The notes under the pieces were generated by a model. That model did no database searches. It was given only the letters and a program-made list of their open reading frames with translations, and was not told the DNA's origin. 64,000 nt of DNA from Pseudomonadales bacterium. Lineage in GTDB: Bacteria > Pseudomonadota > Gammaproteobacteria > Pseudomonadales > Halieaceae. The position numbers were made by a program, and so were the translations under genes. Below are positions 36,626 through 45,322 of this stretch, in pieces. Every line of letters begins with the position of its first letter. Within the stretch, counting starts at the first letter, position 1. The stretch covers positions 124,001 to 188,000 of the forward strand of contig JACKNO010000005.1 in the NCBI GenBank assembly GCA_024234815.1. Reading direction: 5' to 3'.

Positions 36626-38548
36626 TCAAGCGCGCCGCGTGCCACTCCTGCGCGAACGGTAGATAACGTAACAGGGCGCCAGGACCAGGAATCCGAGCAG
36701 GCCCAGAAGTATCTGCGAGCCAAAGCGGTTGCGCACGCCATTCAGCACACCCTGCAACTCTTCGTTATAGTCAGCCGGCACGGGGCGTACCCCGTTGGCA
36801 AGCACGTAGGCGTCGTAAAGGCTCTGCATCTCCAGCAAGCGCTCGGGCATGAGTTCGCTGAGGTCGCGGGTTTCACCGGGGTCCTTGACGATATCGAAGA
36901 GGTGCCAGCGATTGTCGCCCACCGGGCCGCGATTACGCACTATTTTGAAGTCACCCTGGAACAGCGCCGAGTTGCCGGCCAATTCATAGCCGATTGCGTC
37001 CTGGGGATCATATACCCGCGCCACCTCACCGCGCAGCAGCGGCACGAGACTGCGGCCCAGCATGGGCTCCACCGGTTTGCCGCCGTAGCGCGCGGACGGA
37101 CGGTTCACACCGGTCAACTCGAGAATGGTCGGTGCGATGTCGGTGACCCATACGAAAGCGCCAGTTTGGCGCTGGGCTGCCGGTATCGAGCCACCGGCAA
37201 TTATCAATGGCACGCGCATACCACCCTCACCGGCATAGAATTTGTAGAAGGCCAGCGGGGCGGCCGCGGCGCTTGCAAAGCTGGGGCCGATATAATTGAA
37301 GCTGCCGCGAGTGCCCAGGGTGTCGTAGTCGTTGTTGTAGTCCTGCAGTGACAGCGATAGCTGCAATGCGGGACTGCGCGGCGAATCACCGCCGGATGCC
37401 TCGCTGCCATTATCCGAGGTAAAGATGAACACCGTATTGTCGTACTGCCCACTGAGTTTGAGGTATTCGATCAGGCGGCCAATATGATGATCCATTGCAT
37501 CCACCATGCCTGCGTATACCGCCATACGCTTGGCGTGGTAGCGCTGCTCATCGGCGTTGTAGGAATCCCAGTCGTTGGTGGTGGACATCCTCACCATGGC
37601 GCTGTCCGCGGGCACGACACCCAACTCGATTGCCCTCGCCTGGCGTTGCGCGCGCAATACATCCCAGCCCCTGTCGTAGACGCCCATGTACTTGTTGGTA
37701 AACTCCTGCGGCGCCTGCACCGGAATATGTACCGCCTGGAACGGCACATAGGCAAAGAAAGGCTGGCCATCGCCGCGATTGGAATCTATGAACTCGATGG
37801 TCTTGTCGATCAGGAAGCGTGACGAATAGAAATCCTCGGGCAGATCGAAGCGCTCGCCGTCGGCAAACCAGTTGGCCCGCTTGTAGATCGGGATGTAGGG
37901 TTTCTGCTCCCAGTTATCAGCGCCGGTATCGGCCATGGTCACTGTGCGCTCAAAACCCCGGCGGTAGGGAAGCAGGTCCGGCGTCTTGCCCAGGTGCCAC
38001 TTGCCCGCCATGTACGTGTGATACCCGGCGTCCTGCAGGAGACTCGCAACCGTCACCACGTTGTGGCCAAGCGTACCCCGGTAATTGGGATATTGTTCCA
38101 GCTCGGGCGGGATGGTTTCGGGGATATTGGGCACGCCATTGCGATGGCTCTCGACACCCGTCAGCAACATCCCGCGGGTGGGCGCGCAGCTGGCCGCGGT
38201 ATGGTAATTGGTGAACTGGATGCCCCGCGCCGCAAGAGCGCTCAATGACGGCGTATGGATCTCGCTACCATAGGGCGCGATATCACTGAAGCCCAGGTCG
38301 TCCGCCAGTATCAGTACAATATTCGGGCGCTGCGCGGGCGTCTGCTCCTCCTGCTCCTGCTGCTGAGCTTGATCCTGAATCTGATCCAGAGGCTCCAGCT
38401 GATCCAGAGCCTGTACCTCAACCTGCTCCTGCATATACGCCTGGGTTTGAGCCTGCGCCTGCGCCTGTGCCTGGGAACAGACCCAGAGGCCCGCGAGCAA
38501 AAGCACCGCGCCGACACCGCGCGCACTGAGCGAGCACACCGTGGTCAT
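36626..38548 (-). CDS. Arylsulfatase (formylglycine sulfatase) with Gln-rich linker and C-terminal membrane anchor
   Basis: A 640-residue sulfatase with a signal peptide. Residues ~25-73 form an extreme Gln/Ala-rich low-complexity linker. The catalytic domain begins at PNIVLILADDLGFSDIAPYG. The formylglycine site CAPTR starts at Cys121, and metal-binding Asp83/84 and the motif GKWHLGKTP are present. A C-terminal hydrophobic helix plus basic tail (ILLGLLGFLVLAPCYVIYRS) would anchor it in the membrane with the catalytic domain periplasmic. It would desulfate aryl or carbohydrate sulfates. The gene for the small membrane protein ends 3 bases before its start. Confidence 0.93.
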   Translation of the reverse strand: MTTVCSLSARGVGAVLLLAGLWVCSQAQAQAQAQTQAYMQEQVEVQALDQLEPLDQIQDQAQQQEQEEQTPAQRPNIVLILADDLGFSDIAPYGSEIHTPSLSALAARGIQFTNYHTAASCAPTRGMLLTGVESHRNGVPNIPETIPPELEQYPNYRGTLGHNVVTVASLLQDAGYHTYMAGKWHLGKTPDLLPYRRGFERTVTMADTGADNWEQKPYIPIYKRANWFADGERFDLPEDFYSSRFLIDKTIEFIDSNRGDGQPFFAYVPFQAVHIPVQAPQEFTNKYMGVYDRGWDVLRAQRQARAIELGVVPADSAMVRMSTTNDWDSYNADEQRYHAKRMAVYAGMVDAMDHHIGRLIEYLKLSGQYDNTVFIFTSDNGSEASGGDSPRSPALQLSLSLQDYNNDYDTLGTRGSFNYIGPSFASAAAAPLAFYKFYAGEGGMRVPLIIAGGSIPAAQRQTGAFVWVTDIAPTILELTGVNRPSARYGGKPVEPMLGRSLVPLLRGEVARVYDPQDAIGYELAGNSALFQGDFKIVRNRGPVGDNRWHLFDIVKDPGETRDLSELMPERLLEMQSLYDAYVLANGVRPVPADYNEELQGVLNGVRNRFGSQILLGLLGFLVLAPCYVIYRSRRSGTRRA

Positions 38549-38551
38549 CCG

Positions 38552-38929
38552 CTATCCCCCCCGCTGGAGTCGGAACGATGCCAATAACAACAGGCTGGCA
38601 CCAACCACTTCAACGCCGATCATCTCCAGCGGCAAGGCAGCGTCGTGGACCAACCAGGCCAGGATGCGCAATGACGCGGCCAATAACAGCATCAACGCGG
38701 GGGCCTGAAACCAGGCGCGACTGCCGCTGATCAGAGCGATCAGGATCATCAGGCCCAGGGACAGGAACAGGGCTCCCACATCGGCTATCTGGGTGCTGCG
38801 CCCAACACCCTCAAGCAACTGCATGCCCGATGTCAACGCCGCGGCCGACGGATCGGTCACCCAGCGCAAACCCAGCATCACGAATAGAATGGCGAGCAGG
38901 GAAACCAGCACACGTAGAATCTTTTTCAC
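38552..38929 (-). CDS. Small four-helix membrane protein (DUF4345-like)
   Basis: A 125-residue protein with four hydrophobic segments; LGLRWVTDP after helix 1 resembles DUF4345 proteins. The function is unknown. It is directly upstream of the sulfatase, with 3 bases between genes, so it is in the same operon and may help place or export the sulfatase or its product. Homology to DUF4345 is judged from pattern only. Confidence 0.65.
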   Translation of the reverse strand: MKKILRVLVSLLAILFVMLGLRWVTDPSAAALTSGMQLLEGVGRSTQIADVGALFLSLGLMILIALISGSRAWFQAPALMLLLAASLRILAWLVHDAALPLEMIGVEVVGASLLLLASFRLQRGG

Positions 38930-38981
38930 TTTGTTACTCCCTAATTGGCCGGAGCCGATTGAGTCTTCCCGATGCGAGGCG

Positions 38982-40433
38982 CTAGCTGAACCTGATGCCG
39001 CTGTCTGTCACCGAACCCATACCCAGGCTGAATCTATCCAGAATGTAGTTCTGATACAGCTTCCAGGGTCTCGCGGCACCCTGCCTTGGCATTGAATCCC
39101 GTGCCCGCAGCACATAACCGGACGTGAGGTTCATCATCAGATCCGGCTCGATCCCCTCTGCGGGCAGCGTTGGCACGCACATGCGGAATCCGTGTTTGTC
39201 CATGTACTTGAGCAAGCGACACATGTATTCGCCCACGAGATCGGATTTCAGGGTCCATGAGGCATTAGTGTAGCCCATCGAAAAAACAAAATTGGGGAGA
39301 CCGCTGAGCATCATGCCCTTGTAGCTTACCGTTTTTGCCGGCTCCACCGGGGTTCCGTCTACCGACAACTGCATGCCGCTGAAAATTTCCGCGTTAAGGC
39401 CGGTGGCGGTAACAATGATGTCGGCGGCAAGTTGCTCACCCGACTTCAAGGCGATACCCGTCTCGGTAAACCTGTCGATATGATCCGTGACCATAGTGAC
39501 GGCACCGCGCTTGATGGCCTTGAAAAGGTCGCCATCCGGAACCAGGCAAACGCGCTGGTCCCAGGGATTGTAGCTGGGGGTGAAGTGCTTCTCTACATCG
39601 TAGTCCCGCCCAAGGTATTCCCTGACGCCGTTAATGATGAACTTCTTGATCAACTCGGGCCTGCGCCTGGAAAGGCGATAGGTATACATGCCCCACAGTA
39701 TGTTCTTCCAGCGGGTTACAGAATAGGCCAACCCCGCGGGCAGGTATTTACGCGCCGCATTGCCAAACGCATCCTGCTCGGGTCGTGACGCGATATAGGT
39801 CGGGGAGCGCTGCAACATAATCACGTTGGCGGCGGTTTCCGCCAGGCTTGGCACCAGGGTTACCGCGGTAGCGCCGCTGCCAATCACTATGATCTTCTTC
39901 CCGGCATAGTCCAGGTCCGCCGGCCACTTCTGGGGGTGAATGACCTGACCCCGGAATGACTCTACGCCGTCAAATTCCGGTGTATACCCTTCATCGTAGT
40001 TGTAATAGCCGCCGCCGGAAAAGAAAAAGTGGCTGCTGATTTCACTCACCTCACCGCTGGCGAGTTCCCGCACTTGCGCCTTCCATAACGCCGTCTTGCT
40101 GCACCAGTCTGCCGCAATTACCCTGTGCCCGAAGTGTATGTGTTTGTCGATACCATTTTCAGCGGCCGCCTCGGCGATATACCGGCGTATATCCCCCCCG
40201 GGCGATATCGCCTTGGGTGAAACCCATGGTTTGAAGTTAAAGCCAAATGTATACATGTCGGAGTCGGAGCGGATACCCGGGTAACGAAACAGGTCCCAGG
40301 TGCCGCCAACGGCATCCCTGGACTCGATTACCGCATAGGTTTTGCCGGGGCAATTGTCCTGCAGGTGATAGGCGGCGCCCACGCCTGAAATACCGGCGCC
40401 AACGATGAGTACATCGACGTGTCTAGTGTTCAT
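38982..40433 (-). CDS. FAD-dependent Baeyer-Villiger-type monooxygenase
   Basis: A 483-residue flavoprotein with the FAD motif VLIVGAGISGVGAAYHLQ at the N-terminus, then GGTWDLFRYPGIRSDSDMYT and the NADPH motif IIVIGSGATAVTLVPSL. FRGQVIHPQKWP fits the FxGxxxHxxxW fingerprint of Baeyer-Villiger enzymes. It is the second such enzyme here but is not closely similar in sequence to the one at 17219. It heads a likely operon with the DUF4345-like protein and sulfatase (52-base gap). Confidence 0.92.
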   Translation of the reverse strand: MNTRHVDVLIVGAGISGVGAAYHLQDNCPGKTYAVIESRDAVGGTWDLFRYPGIRSDSDMYTFGFNFKPWVSPKAISPGGDIRRYIAEAAAENGIDKHIHFGHRVIAADWCSKTALWKAQVRELASGEVSEISSHFFFSGGGYYNYDEGYTPEFDGVESFRGQVIHPQKWPADLDYAGKKIIVIGSGATAVTLVPSLAETAANVIMLQRSPTYIASRPEQDAFGNAARKYLPAGLAYSVTRWKNILWGMYTYRLSRRRPELIKKFIINGVREYLGRDYDVEKHFTPSYNPWDQRVCLVPDGDLFKAIKRGAVTMVTDHIDRFTETGIALKSGEQLAADIIVTATGLNAEIFSGMQLSVDGTPVEPAKTVSYKGMMLSGLPNFVFSMGYTNASWTLKSDLVGEYMCRLLKYMDKHGFRMCVPTLPAEGIEPDLMMNLTSGYVLRARDSMPRQGAARPWKLYQNYILDRFSLGMGSVTDSGIRFS

Positions 40434-40621
40434 GTTTGCAGCCTGGTCAATGTGGTATCTAGCGCCCCGGGTCTTTTTTGTTAGAAAACAGCGGCCGGGA
40501 ACAGCATCTGTATGGGCAATGGAACTCTGTTGCGCATCCGCAACGCACTGCTATCATCCCCTACTGCCTGTCTGAGCACAATCGCAGCCGGGGAAATAGT
40601 CTGGCAACAGGAGCTTACCTC

Positions 40622-40969
40622 ATGAGCGTTCCGAAAATACTTTACCTGCTGCTCGCCATCGCGGGCCTGGTGATGACCTGGTACTACAATTTGCAGTTTA
40701 TAAGTGAATCCCAGGGCAGTTTCGACATCGCCGCCTTTGTTGCCGCCAGCTCCACCAACGCCGTTTCGAAATCCCTGAGCTGGGACCTGGCCATCGCCTG
40801 CATCGCCGGACTGAGCTGGATTTACTTCGAGTCCAGACGCCTCGGCCTGCGCTTTTTCTGGGTGTACATACTGCTTGCCTTCGGCATTGCCTTTGCCTTC
40901 GCGTTCCCCCTGTTTCTCTTCGTCCGCCAGGGGAAACTGGAGGCGATGGATAAGCTGCCGCCGCAATAG
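40622..40969 (+). CDS. DUF2834 membrane protein
   Basis: A 115-residue protein from ATG 40622. It has three to four hydrophobic helices, starting LYLLLAIAGLVMTWYYNLQF, with the family's NLQF after helix 1 and DLAIACIAGLSWIYFESRRL in the middle. The function of DUF2834 is unknown. It is the last chromosomal gene before the tRNA that marks the mobile region. The longer frame from 40478 has no good start. Confidence 0.8.
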   Translation: MSVPKILYLLLAIAGLVMTWYYNLQFISESQGSFDIAAFVAASSTNAVSKSLSWDLAIACIAGLSWIYFESRRLGLRFFWVYILLAFGIAFAFAFPLFLFVRQGKLEAMDKLPPQ

Positions 40970-40994
40970 GCCTTCCACTGCGCCGCGGAGTCTA

Positions 40995-41000
40995 TATAAT
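40995..41000 (+). promoter_or_regulatory. -10 element of tRNA-Arg promoter
   Basis: TATAAT lies 12 bases before the mature tRNA 5' end. A weak -35 candidate, TTCCAC, sits at 40973-40978 with 16-base spacing. Confidence 0.65.
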
Positions 41001-41011
41001 GCGGGCTCCAC

Positions 41012-41088
41012 GCGCCCGTAGCTCAGCTGGATAGAGTAACTGGCTTCGAACCAGTTGGTCGGGAGTTCGAATCTCTCCGGGCGCGCCA
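41012..41088 (+). tRNA. tRNA-Arg (anticodon UCG)
   Basis: A complete cloverleaf: acceptor GCGCCCG (41012-41018) pairs with CGGGCGC (41078-41084), followed by discriminator G and an encoded CCA (41086-41088). The D-arm contains AGCTCAGCTGGATAGAG. The anticodon arm ACTGG-CTTCGAA-CCAGT places TCG at 41046-41048. The T-arm is GGGAGTTCGAATCTCTC-like with the TTCGA core. Its 3' end is a common attachment site for tyrosine recombinases, and a recombinase fragment follows within 35 bases. Confidence 0.95.
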
Positions 41089-41122
41089 ATTTCCTTTTTT
41101 TATCAGGTAGTTAGCAAAATAC

Positions 41123-41359
41123 TCAGCTAACTGCCAGATGCATCAGCAGTACCAGTGCCGGAGTTTTGCCGGACTTGCCTTCACACACTCTATTCGCCGC
41201 CTCTATCAGTTCCTTCAATTCAGGAGCAGAGTAGTGGGATGTGGTGTCACCATTGCGATGGCCAAGCAATATTTTCCGCGCTTCCAAGTGCACACCTGCG
41301 GCCCTCCGTCGACGTCCAAACGTATGCTTGAGATCGTGCACTCTAACCGGCAAGTCCAA
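41123..41359 (-). pseudogene. Truncated tyrosine recombinase (C-terminal fragment)
   Basis: About 78 codons encode only the catalytic C-terminus of a phage/island-type tyrosine recombinase. Visible are VHDLKHTFG (HxxR-box region, with Lys where Arg is usual), ILLGHRN with its His, and the nucleophile Tyr in TSHYSAPEL. The N-terminal DNA-binding domain and first catalytic Arg are absent. The sequence upstream on that strand does not resemble an integrase. It differs from integron integrases, so it is a scar of an element integrated at the tRNA-Arg, not intI. Confidence 0.8.
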
Positions 41360-41647
41360 AGCTGAAGTGGTCCAATCTAGTGACCGTTTTTCATTAGAAA
41401 TAGTCAGCTGTACCTACACGAGCAACTGTAACCCATTGAAAGTTTGGGCTATGCTCAAATGGCAAACTTGAACAATGGGCCGGGGCGCGGTGAAGGGCAC
41501 ACTGCCTGTTTACACTTATTAGGATAAAGAAGAAGTGTCTGAAGTCGATATATGGCTGATGGATGGAAGAGGTTTTCGGGTGGGAGGTATTTTTGTGTGT
41601 GAACAAAGGGCGGTTTGCATTTCTGACTTAGTCGAACGATTTAGCTG
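41360..41647. other. Junction region between recombinase scar and first cassette
   Basis: About 290 bases with no credible gene and lower GC than the chromosome. It ends in GCTGTTAGGGG (GTTAGGG at 41646-41652), which resembles an att R' box. That may be the degenerate left boundary of the cassette array (an attI or attC remnant). A possible R''-like GAACAAAG lies near 41601. No integron integrase is present. Confidence 0.4.
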
Positions 41648-41685
41648 TTAGGGGTCTTCAGAGCGTCGTGCCAAAGCATCTTGAG

Positions 41686-42276
41686 ATGGAAATATCGTCC
41701 AAATTAAGTGACGATGAATGGGCTATGCTTAACGCCTACTGCGAGAAAGTGGAGAGGCTTCTCGCGACAAAGTTGGTCGCATCAGATGATTGCGATATCA
41801 ATGGAAAAGTCCGCTACGAAAAAGAGAAAGGTCTCTGGTTCGAAGCTAGTCTTCCGCCAGAGGAAGTGATCGCTGAATTCCTGATGGCTTTTCGATTCTT
41901 CTATCTTAAAAAGGAAAAAACCTTCTTTCTGCGTACTTTGAACATACTTCGAAAGCACATTGCTAACGCGGATGCACGCTCTCATTTTGATCGATTAAAG
42001 CAGCGTTGGGAAAATGGATTATTCAGCTCGGCAATGTCGATTCAACTCAATGGTGAGCCCATGACAACCTCGCTATTGCTCGACCTCTGGTTAAACGCAC
42101 ACTATTTCCACTCTGATGAAGACAAGTCCGACAAGCTCAAGGAACTCAATGAAGCATTTTCCGATGAATTTTCTAAGTATATGATGCTTGATGGAGCATT
42201 CGAAGCAGTCAAAGCTGTGTTCTCCGTATACGACACTATTAAAGATATGGTGAAGGCTCGTGCAAGCAACCCCTAA
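41686..42276 (+). CDS. Cassette 1: hypothetical protein
   Basis: About 196 residues from ATG 41686 (MEISSKLSDDEWAMLNAY); an in-frame GTG at 41668 would add six. It is soluble, charged and mostly helical, with Lys/Glu-rich stretches (FFYLKKEKTFFLRTLNILRK), and has no signal or membrane segment. I recognise no family. The TAA stop lies inside the following attC, as is typical of cassettes. Confidence 0.65.
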   Translation: MEISSKLSDDEWAMLNAYCEKVERLLATKLVASDDCDINGKVRYEKEKGLWFEASLPPEEVIAEFLMAFRFFYLKKEKTFFLRTLNILRKHIANADARSHFDRLKQRWENGLFSSAMSIQLNGEPMTTSLLLDLWLNAHYFHSDEDKSDKLKELNEAFSDEFSKYMMLDGAFEAVKAVFSVYDTIKDMVKARASNP

Positions 42277-42326
42277 CAAGTCAGGGCTACGGACCGCTTA
42301 CAGCGGCCGCAGCCTGAAGCGTTATG
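42271..42326 (+). repeat. attC site of cassette 1
   Basis: It begins CCCTAACAAG and ends AAGCGTTATG. The inner arms GGGCTACGGACCG / GCGGCCGCAGCCT can fold as a hairpin, about 56 bases in all. The downstream ATG used by cassette 2 overlaps the R' box. Confidence 0.85.
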
Positions 42327-42683
42327 AGGCCGCGGATCAAGAGTCATATGCTTAGGATCATCCTGGCTGTAATATGCGTTTTTCCAGCGTTGGGCTATGC
42401 CTCTAAATCATGCGACGAGGTCGTAAGTTCGATCTCGGCGAAAGTTTCAAAGGAGAAAGTCTTGTGTATGTCTGACGGTGGTTGTGTCCAAGAAATTACC
42501 GCAGCCCTCCCGAAATCCAATCTAACCATAACTAATAGCATCAGACCCTGGGTCGAGGAAGGAGATCAAGTCACGATACTCAAGTTAAAGGGTGTCTATT
42601 TTCCTCGGCCAAGCTATCGTGGTGGCAAAGCAGGCCAACAATCCTATGTGTATAAATTAGCTCGGTACTGTGGAACCTCATAA
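42324..42683 (+). CDS. Cassette 2 (copy A): small exported protein
   Basis: Up to 119 residues. The likely start is the second Met (42348; MLRIILAVICVFPALGYASK), which begins a clear signal peptide; the ATG at 42324 sits in the attC. The mature part is about 90 residues with four Cys (SCDEV, VLCMSDGGC, RYC) that could form disulfides, and a central beta-rich segment (SNLTITNSIRPWVEEGDQVT). The function is unknown. An identical copy follows the IS at 44533-44892. Confidence 0.7.
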   Translation: MRPRIKSHMLRIILAVICVFPALGYASKSCDEVVSSISAKVSKEKVLCMSDGGCVQEITAALPKSNLTITNSIRPWVEEGDQVTILKLKGVYFPRPSYRGGKAGQQSYVYKLARYCGTS

Positions 42684-42760
42684 CAAGTACCGGCTGTGCG
42701 CCCCTTCGGGGCCGGACGCAAAAACCGCTGCGCGGTTTCTGCGCCGCAGCGGTAAGCGTT
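42681..42760 (+). repeat. attC of cassette 2, copy A (split from its natural right flank by IS copy 1)
   Basis: It runs from TAACAAGTACCGGC to GGTAAGCGTT. It contains the hairpin arms CCGCTGCGCGG / CCGCGCAGCGG-like sequence and a second stem GCCCCTTCGGGGC. IS copy 1 begins immediately after GCGTT, at the crossover point. Confidence 0.88.
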
Positions 42761-44528
42761 GAGGCTGTAGAAAAACTCTATAAAATCAGTATTTTTTGAT
42801 AATATAGGGCATCACGACGAGGATCTGTCGCATGCCTAATTACAAGAAGTACGATTACAATCAGACCGCCATGGTTGTGATCAATTTCGAAGAGCAATTA
42901 CAGCCAAACACTTTTGAATACACGCTTCACCACCTGATCAATAACCATATCGACCTGTCAGCCTTCCATGACAAGTACAGGAACGACGATGGTGGCCGGT
43001 CAGCCTATGATCCAGCGATTCTCCTGAAGATCGTACTCTTCGCCTACTCCAAGGGCATTACCTCCAGCCGCGAAATACAATGGCAGTGCGAACACAATAT
43101 TATTTTCAAGGCCCTGTCCTGCGACACGGTTCCTCATTTCACCGGCATTGCCAGCTTTATCAGCCGCTATCCTGATGCCATCGAATCTGTATTTGAGCAA
43201 GTGCTGCTGGTCTGTGATCAGCAGGGGCTGATTGGCGGCGAGCTTTTTGCAATTGATGGCTGCAAAATGCCGGACAACGCGGCCAAGGAGCATTCCGGCA
43301 CGCTGGATGAGTTGCGCGGCAAGGCCCGGAAAATCCGTAAACAGATACGGTATTGCCTGAACGAGCACAAAAGGCTCGATGGCCGGAGGCCCAGGGAGCG
43401 GGAATGAAAACGGCGATTGGAGCAATCAGCTGCCACCCTGGAAAAACACTTCAGGCGGATTGACGACTTCCTAAAGACGGCCAGCCCAAAGATGGGCCAG
43501 GGGAAACAACGCAAGGAGGTGAAGAGTAATATCACTGACAATCAGTCGGCCAAGATGACGACCAGCAAAGGCACTATTCAGGGATATAACGGGATCGCAG
43601 CGGTGGACCAGAAACACCAGGTTATCGTGGAAGCCCAGGCCTTTGGGGCGAGCCAGGAGCACCACACGCTGGAACCGATGCTTGAGGGTATCAAGGGGCG
43701 TTACCGACGCATCGGGGCGTGCGAGGATATTTACGCCACCGGGGCGATTGTCACCGCCGATATCGGTTTCTCCAATGAGGAAAACAACCGCTTTCTCAGG
43801 ACCATGGGTATCAATGCCTACATACCCGATCACCAGTTTCGCTCGCGCGACCCCCGGTTCAGGCACCAGAAAGAGAAGCACGGCAAGCGTCACCAGGCAC
43901 ACGCCAAAGGCATCAAGAAAGTGATCCCTGCGGGGGAGTTTACCTTCGACCTGAAGTCAAAAAGCTGTGAGTGCCCGGCCGGCAACGCGATGTGGTTGGT
44001 GGGCGACCACAAGGTATACGAAGGGCGCCGCAAACTTACCTTTGAAGGCAAGCTGACGGATTGTAGACACTGCCCGAAGAAAGCGCAGTGTATGCGAAAC
44101 CCGGAGAGCGCGGACAGCCGCGCCGGGCATGGCCGGCAGGTGTCAATTACCTACGCAACAGGGCGCACCGCCACGGACTGGATGAAACGACGTGTTGACA
44201 GCCGTGAGGGCAAGGCCATTTATGGCCAGCGAATGGCGGTGGTGGAGCCGGTCTTCGGAAATATTGGAACGAATAGGCGGCTTAATCGCTTCTCGTTGCG
44301 CGGCAAGGAAAAAGTACAGGGGCAATGGCGGTTGTTCTGCCTGGTTCACAATATCGAGAAGGTGATGCGTTACGGTGCACTGACATAGTTACAGAGATAT
44401 CCACAGCGCGCTGGTGAAGCGGCGCACAATGGGTGATTATGTTAAAGGGTTTGGTGGAATTATGAGCAGTGGAAGTAGCGGTGCGGGGGGAAGGTATGGG
44501 TGATCTGAAAAGAGTTTTTCTACAGGTT
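42761..44528 (+). mobile_element. IS1182-like insertion sequence, copy 1 (1,768 bp)
   Basis: Terminal inverted repeats CTGTAGAAAAACTC (42765-42778) and GAGTTTTTCTACAG (44512-44525) are perfect over 14 bp. Taking CGTT at 42757-42760 and 44529-44532 as a 4-bp target duplication gives an element of 1,768 bp. Removing it restores AAGCGTTATGAGG, which matches the intact cassette 1/cassette 2 junction at 42318-42330. The element carries one transposase frame with an internal TGA. Confidence 0.88.
42832..44388 (+). pseudogene. IS1182-family transposase with in-frame TGA (copy 1)
   Basis: Codons 1-191 (42832-43404), the TGA at 43405-43407 and the frame to 44388 are all in the same phase, so one stop divides a transposase of about 518 codons. 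The N-terminal part has the IS1182 family helical region (DGGRSAYDPAILLKIVLFAY; SREIQWQCEHNIIFKALS). The C-terminal part has the DDE nuclease fold and a Cys cluster (CECPAGNAMW, CRHCPKKAQC). The second half has no ribosome-binding site and begins at a TTG. Whether readthrough occurs is unknown. Confidence 0.85.
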
Positions 44529-44532
44529 CGTT

Positions 44533-44892
44533 ATGAGGCCGCGGATCAAGAGTCATATGCTTAGGATCATCCTGGCTGTAATATGCGTTTTTCCAGCGTT
44601 GGGCTATGCCTCTAAATCATGCGACGAGGTCGTAAGTTCGATCTCGGCGAAAGTTTCAAAGGAGAAAGTCTTGTGTATGTCTGACGGTGGTTGTGTCCAA
44701 GAAATTACCGCAGCCCTCCCGAAATCCAATCTAACCATAACTAATAGCATCAGACCCTGGGTCGAGGAAGGAGATCAAGTCACGATACTCAAGTTAAAGG
44801 GTGTCTATTTTCCTCGGCCAAGCTATCGTGGTGGCAAAGCAGGCCAACAATCCTATGTGTATAAATTAGCTCGGTACTGTGGAACCTCATAA
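44533..44892 (+). CDS. Cassette 2 (copy B): small exported protein, identical duplicate
   Basis: Its 119 codons are identical to the frame at 42324-42683, including the preceding CGTTATGAGG and the following attC. It is the same predicted signal-peptide protein with four Cys. The duplicate lies directly after IS copy 1. The arrangement is explained if the cassette was tandemly duplicated and the IS then entered the junction. Confidence 0.75.
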   Translation: MRPRIKSHMLRIILAVICVFPALGYASKSCDEVVSSISAKVSKEKVLCMSDGGCVQEITAALPKSNLTITNSIRPWVEEGDQVTILKLKGVYFPRPSYRGGKAGQQSYVYKLARYCGTS

Positions 44893-44970
44893 CAAGTACC
44901 GGCTGTGCGCCCCTTCGGGGCCGGACGCAAAAACCGCTGCGCGGTTTCTGCGCCGCAGCGGTAAGCGTTA
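44889..44970 (+). repeat. attC of cassette 2, copy B
   Basis: The sequence is identical to the attC at 42681-42760, but here the R' box GCGTTA is intact and runs into the zinc-ribbon cassette. Confidence 0.88.
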
Positions 44971-44971
44971 A

Positions 44972-45244
44972 GTGTCCGTGTCTTACTCGTGCCCCAAGTG
45001 TGGATCTGATATTTCGATGAGAGTTTTGTATGCAAAGGAAGTCAGCTGCCCAGCTTGTCGAGCTTCGCTGTCCGCGATCCCTGTTGGTGGTTTAGCGGGC
45101 ATTCCTGCCGGAGGGCTGATTTATATGGGCATTGAGGGAAACCAACTAGCGCTTGCCGTAGGCTTATGTGGCTTTGCGGTTACTTTCGCACTAATAGCTA
45201 TGTTTCCAGGGATCAAGGTTATCGGTCAGGGTGAGAACACCTAA
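44972..45244 (+). CDS. Cassette 3: zinc-ribbon small membrane protein
   Basis: About 90 residues from GTG 44972, with a second GTG at 44978. The N-terminus has a zinc-ribbon pattern (SCPKCGSDISM, then VSCPACRASL), followed by two hydrophobic helices (GGLAGIPAGGLIYMGI; LALAVGLCGFAVTFALIAMF). The layout is that of a cytoplasmic metal-binding knuckle anchored in the membrane. The function is unknown. Confidence 0.65.
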   Translation: MSVSYSCPKCGSDISMRVLYAKEVSCPACRASLSAIPVGGLAGIPAGGLIYMGIEGNQLALAVGLCGFAVTFALIAMFPGIKVIGQGENT

Positions 45245-45310
45245 CAAGTCAAGGCAGCAAGGGCCCTTCGGGCCGGGACCAGCTTACGCTGGCCCCTGCT
45301 TGAAGCGTTC
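45240..45310 (+). repeat. attC of cassette 3
   Basis: It begins CTAACAAGTCAAGGCAGC and ends GCTTGAAGCGTTC. The internal stems GGGCCCTTCGGGCC and CCAGCTTACGCTGG are visible. Confidence 0.85.
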
Positions 45311-45322
45311 AGTGTACTTTTC

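Noticed and set aside
41123..41359. Considered as integron integrase (intI)
   Set aside because: The fragment has the HDLKHTFG...LLGHRN...HYSAPEL pattern of phage/island recombinases and is truncated. Integron integrase motifs are not visible.
41394..41606. Minus-strand 70-codon frame in the junction region
   Set aside because: It has no ribosome-binding site and no recognisable domain or cassette orientation; likely chance.
43405..43417. Programmed frameshift in the IS transposase
   Set aside because: Both halves are in the same reading frame, separated only by a TGA, so no frameshift is needed.
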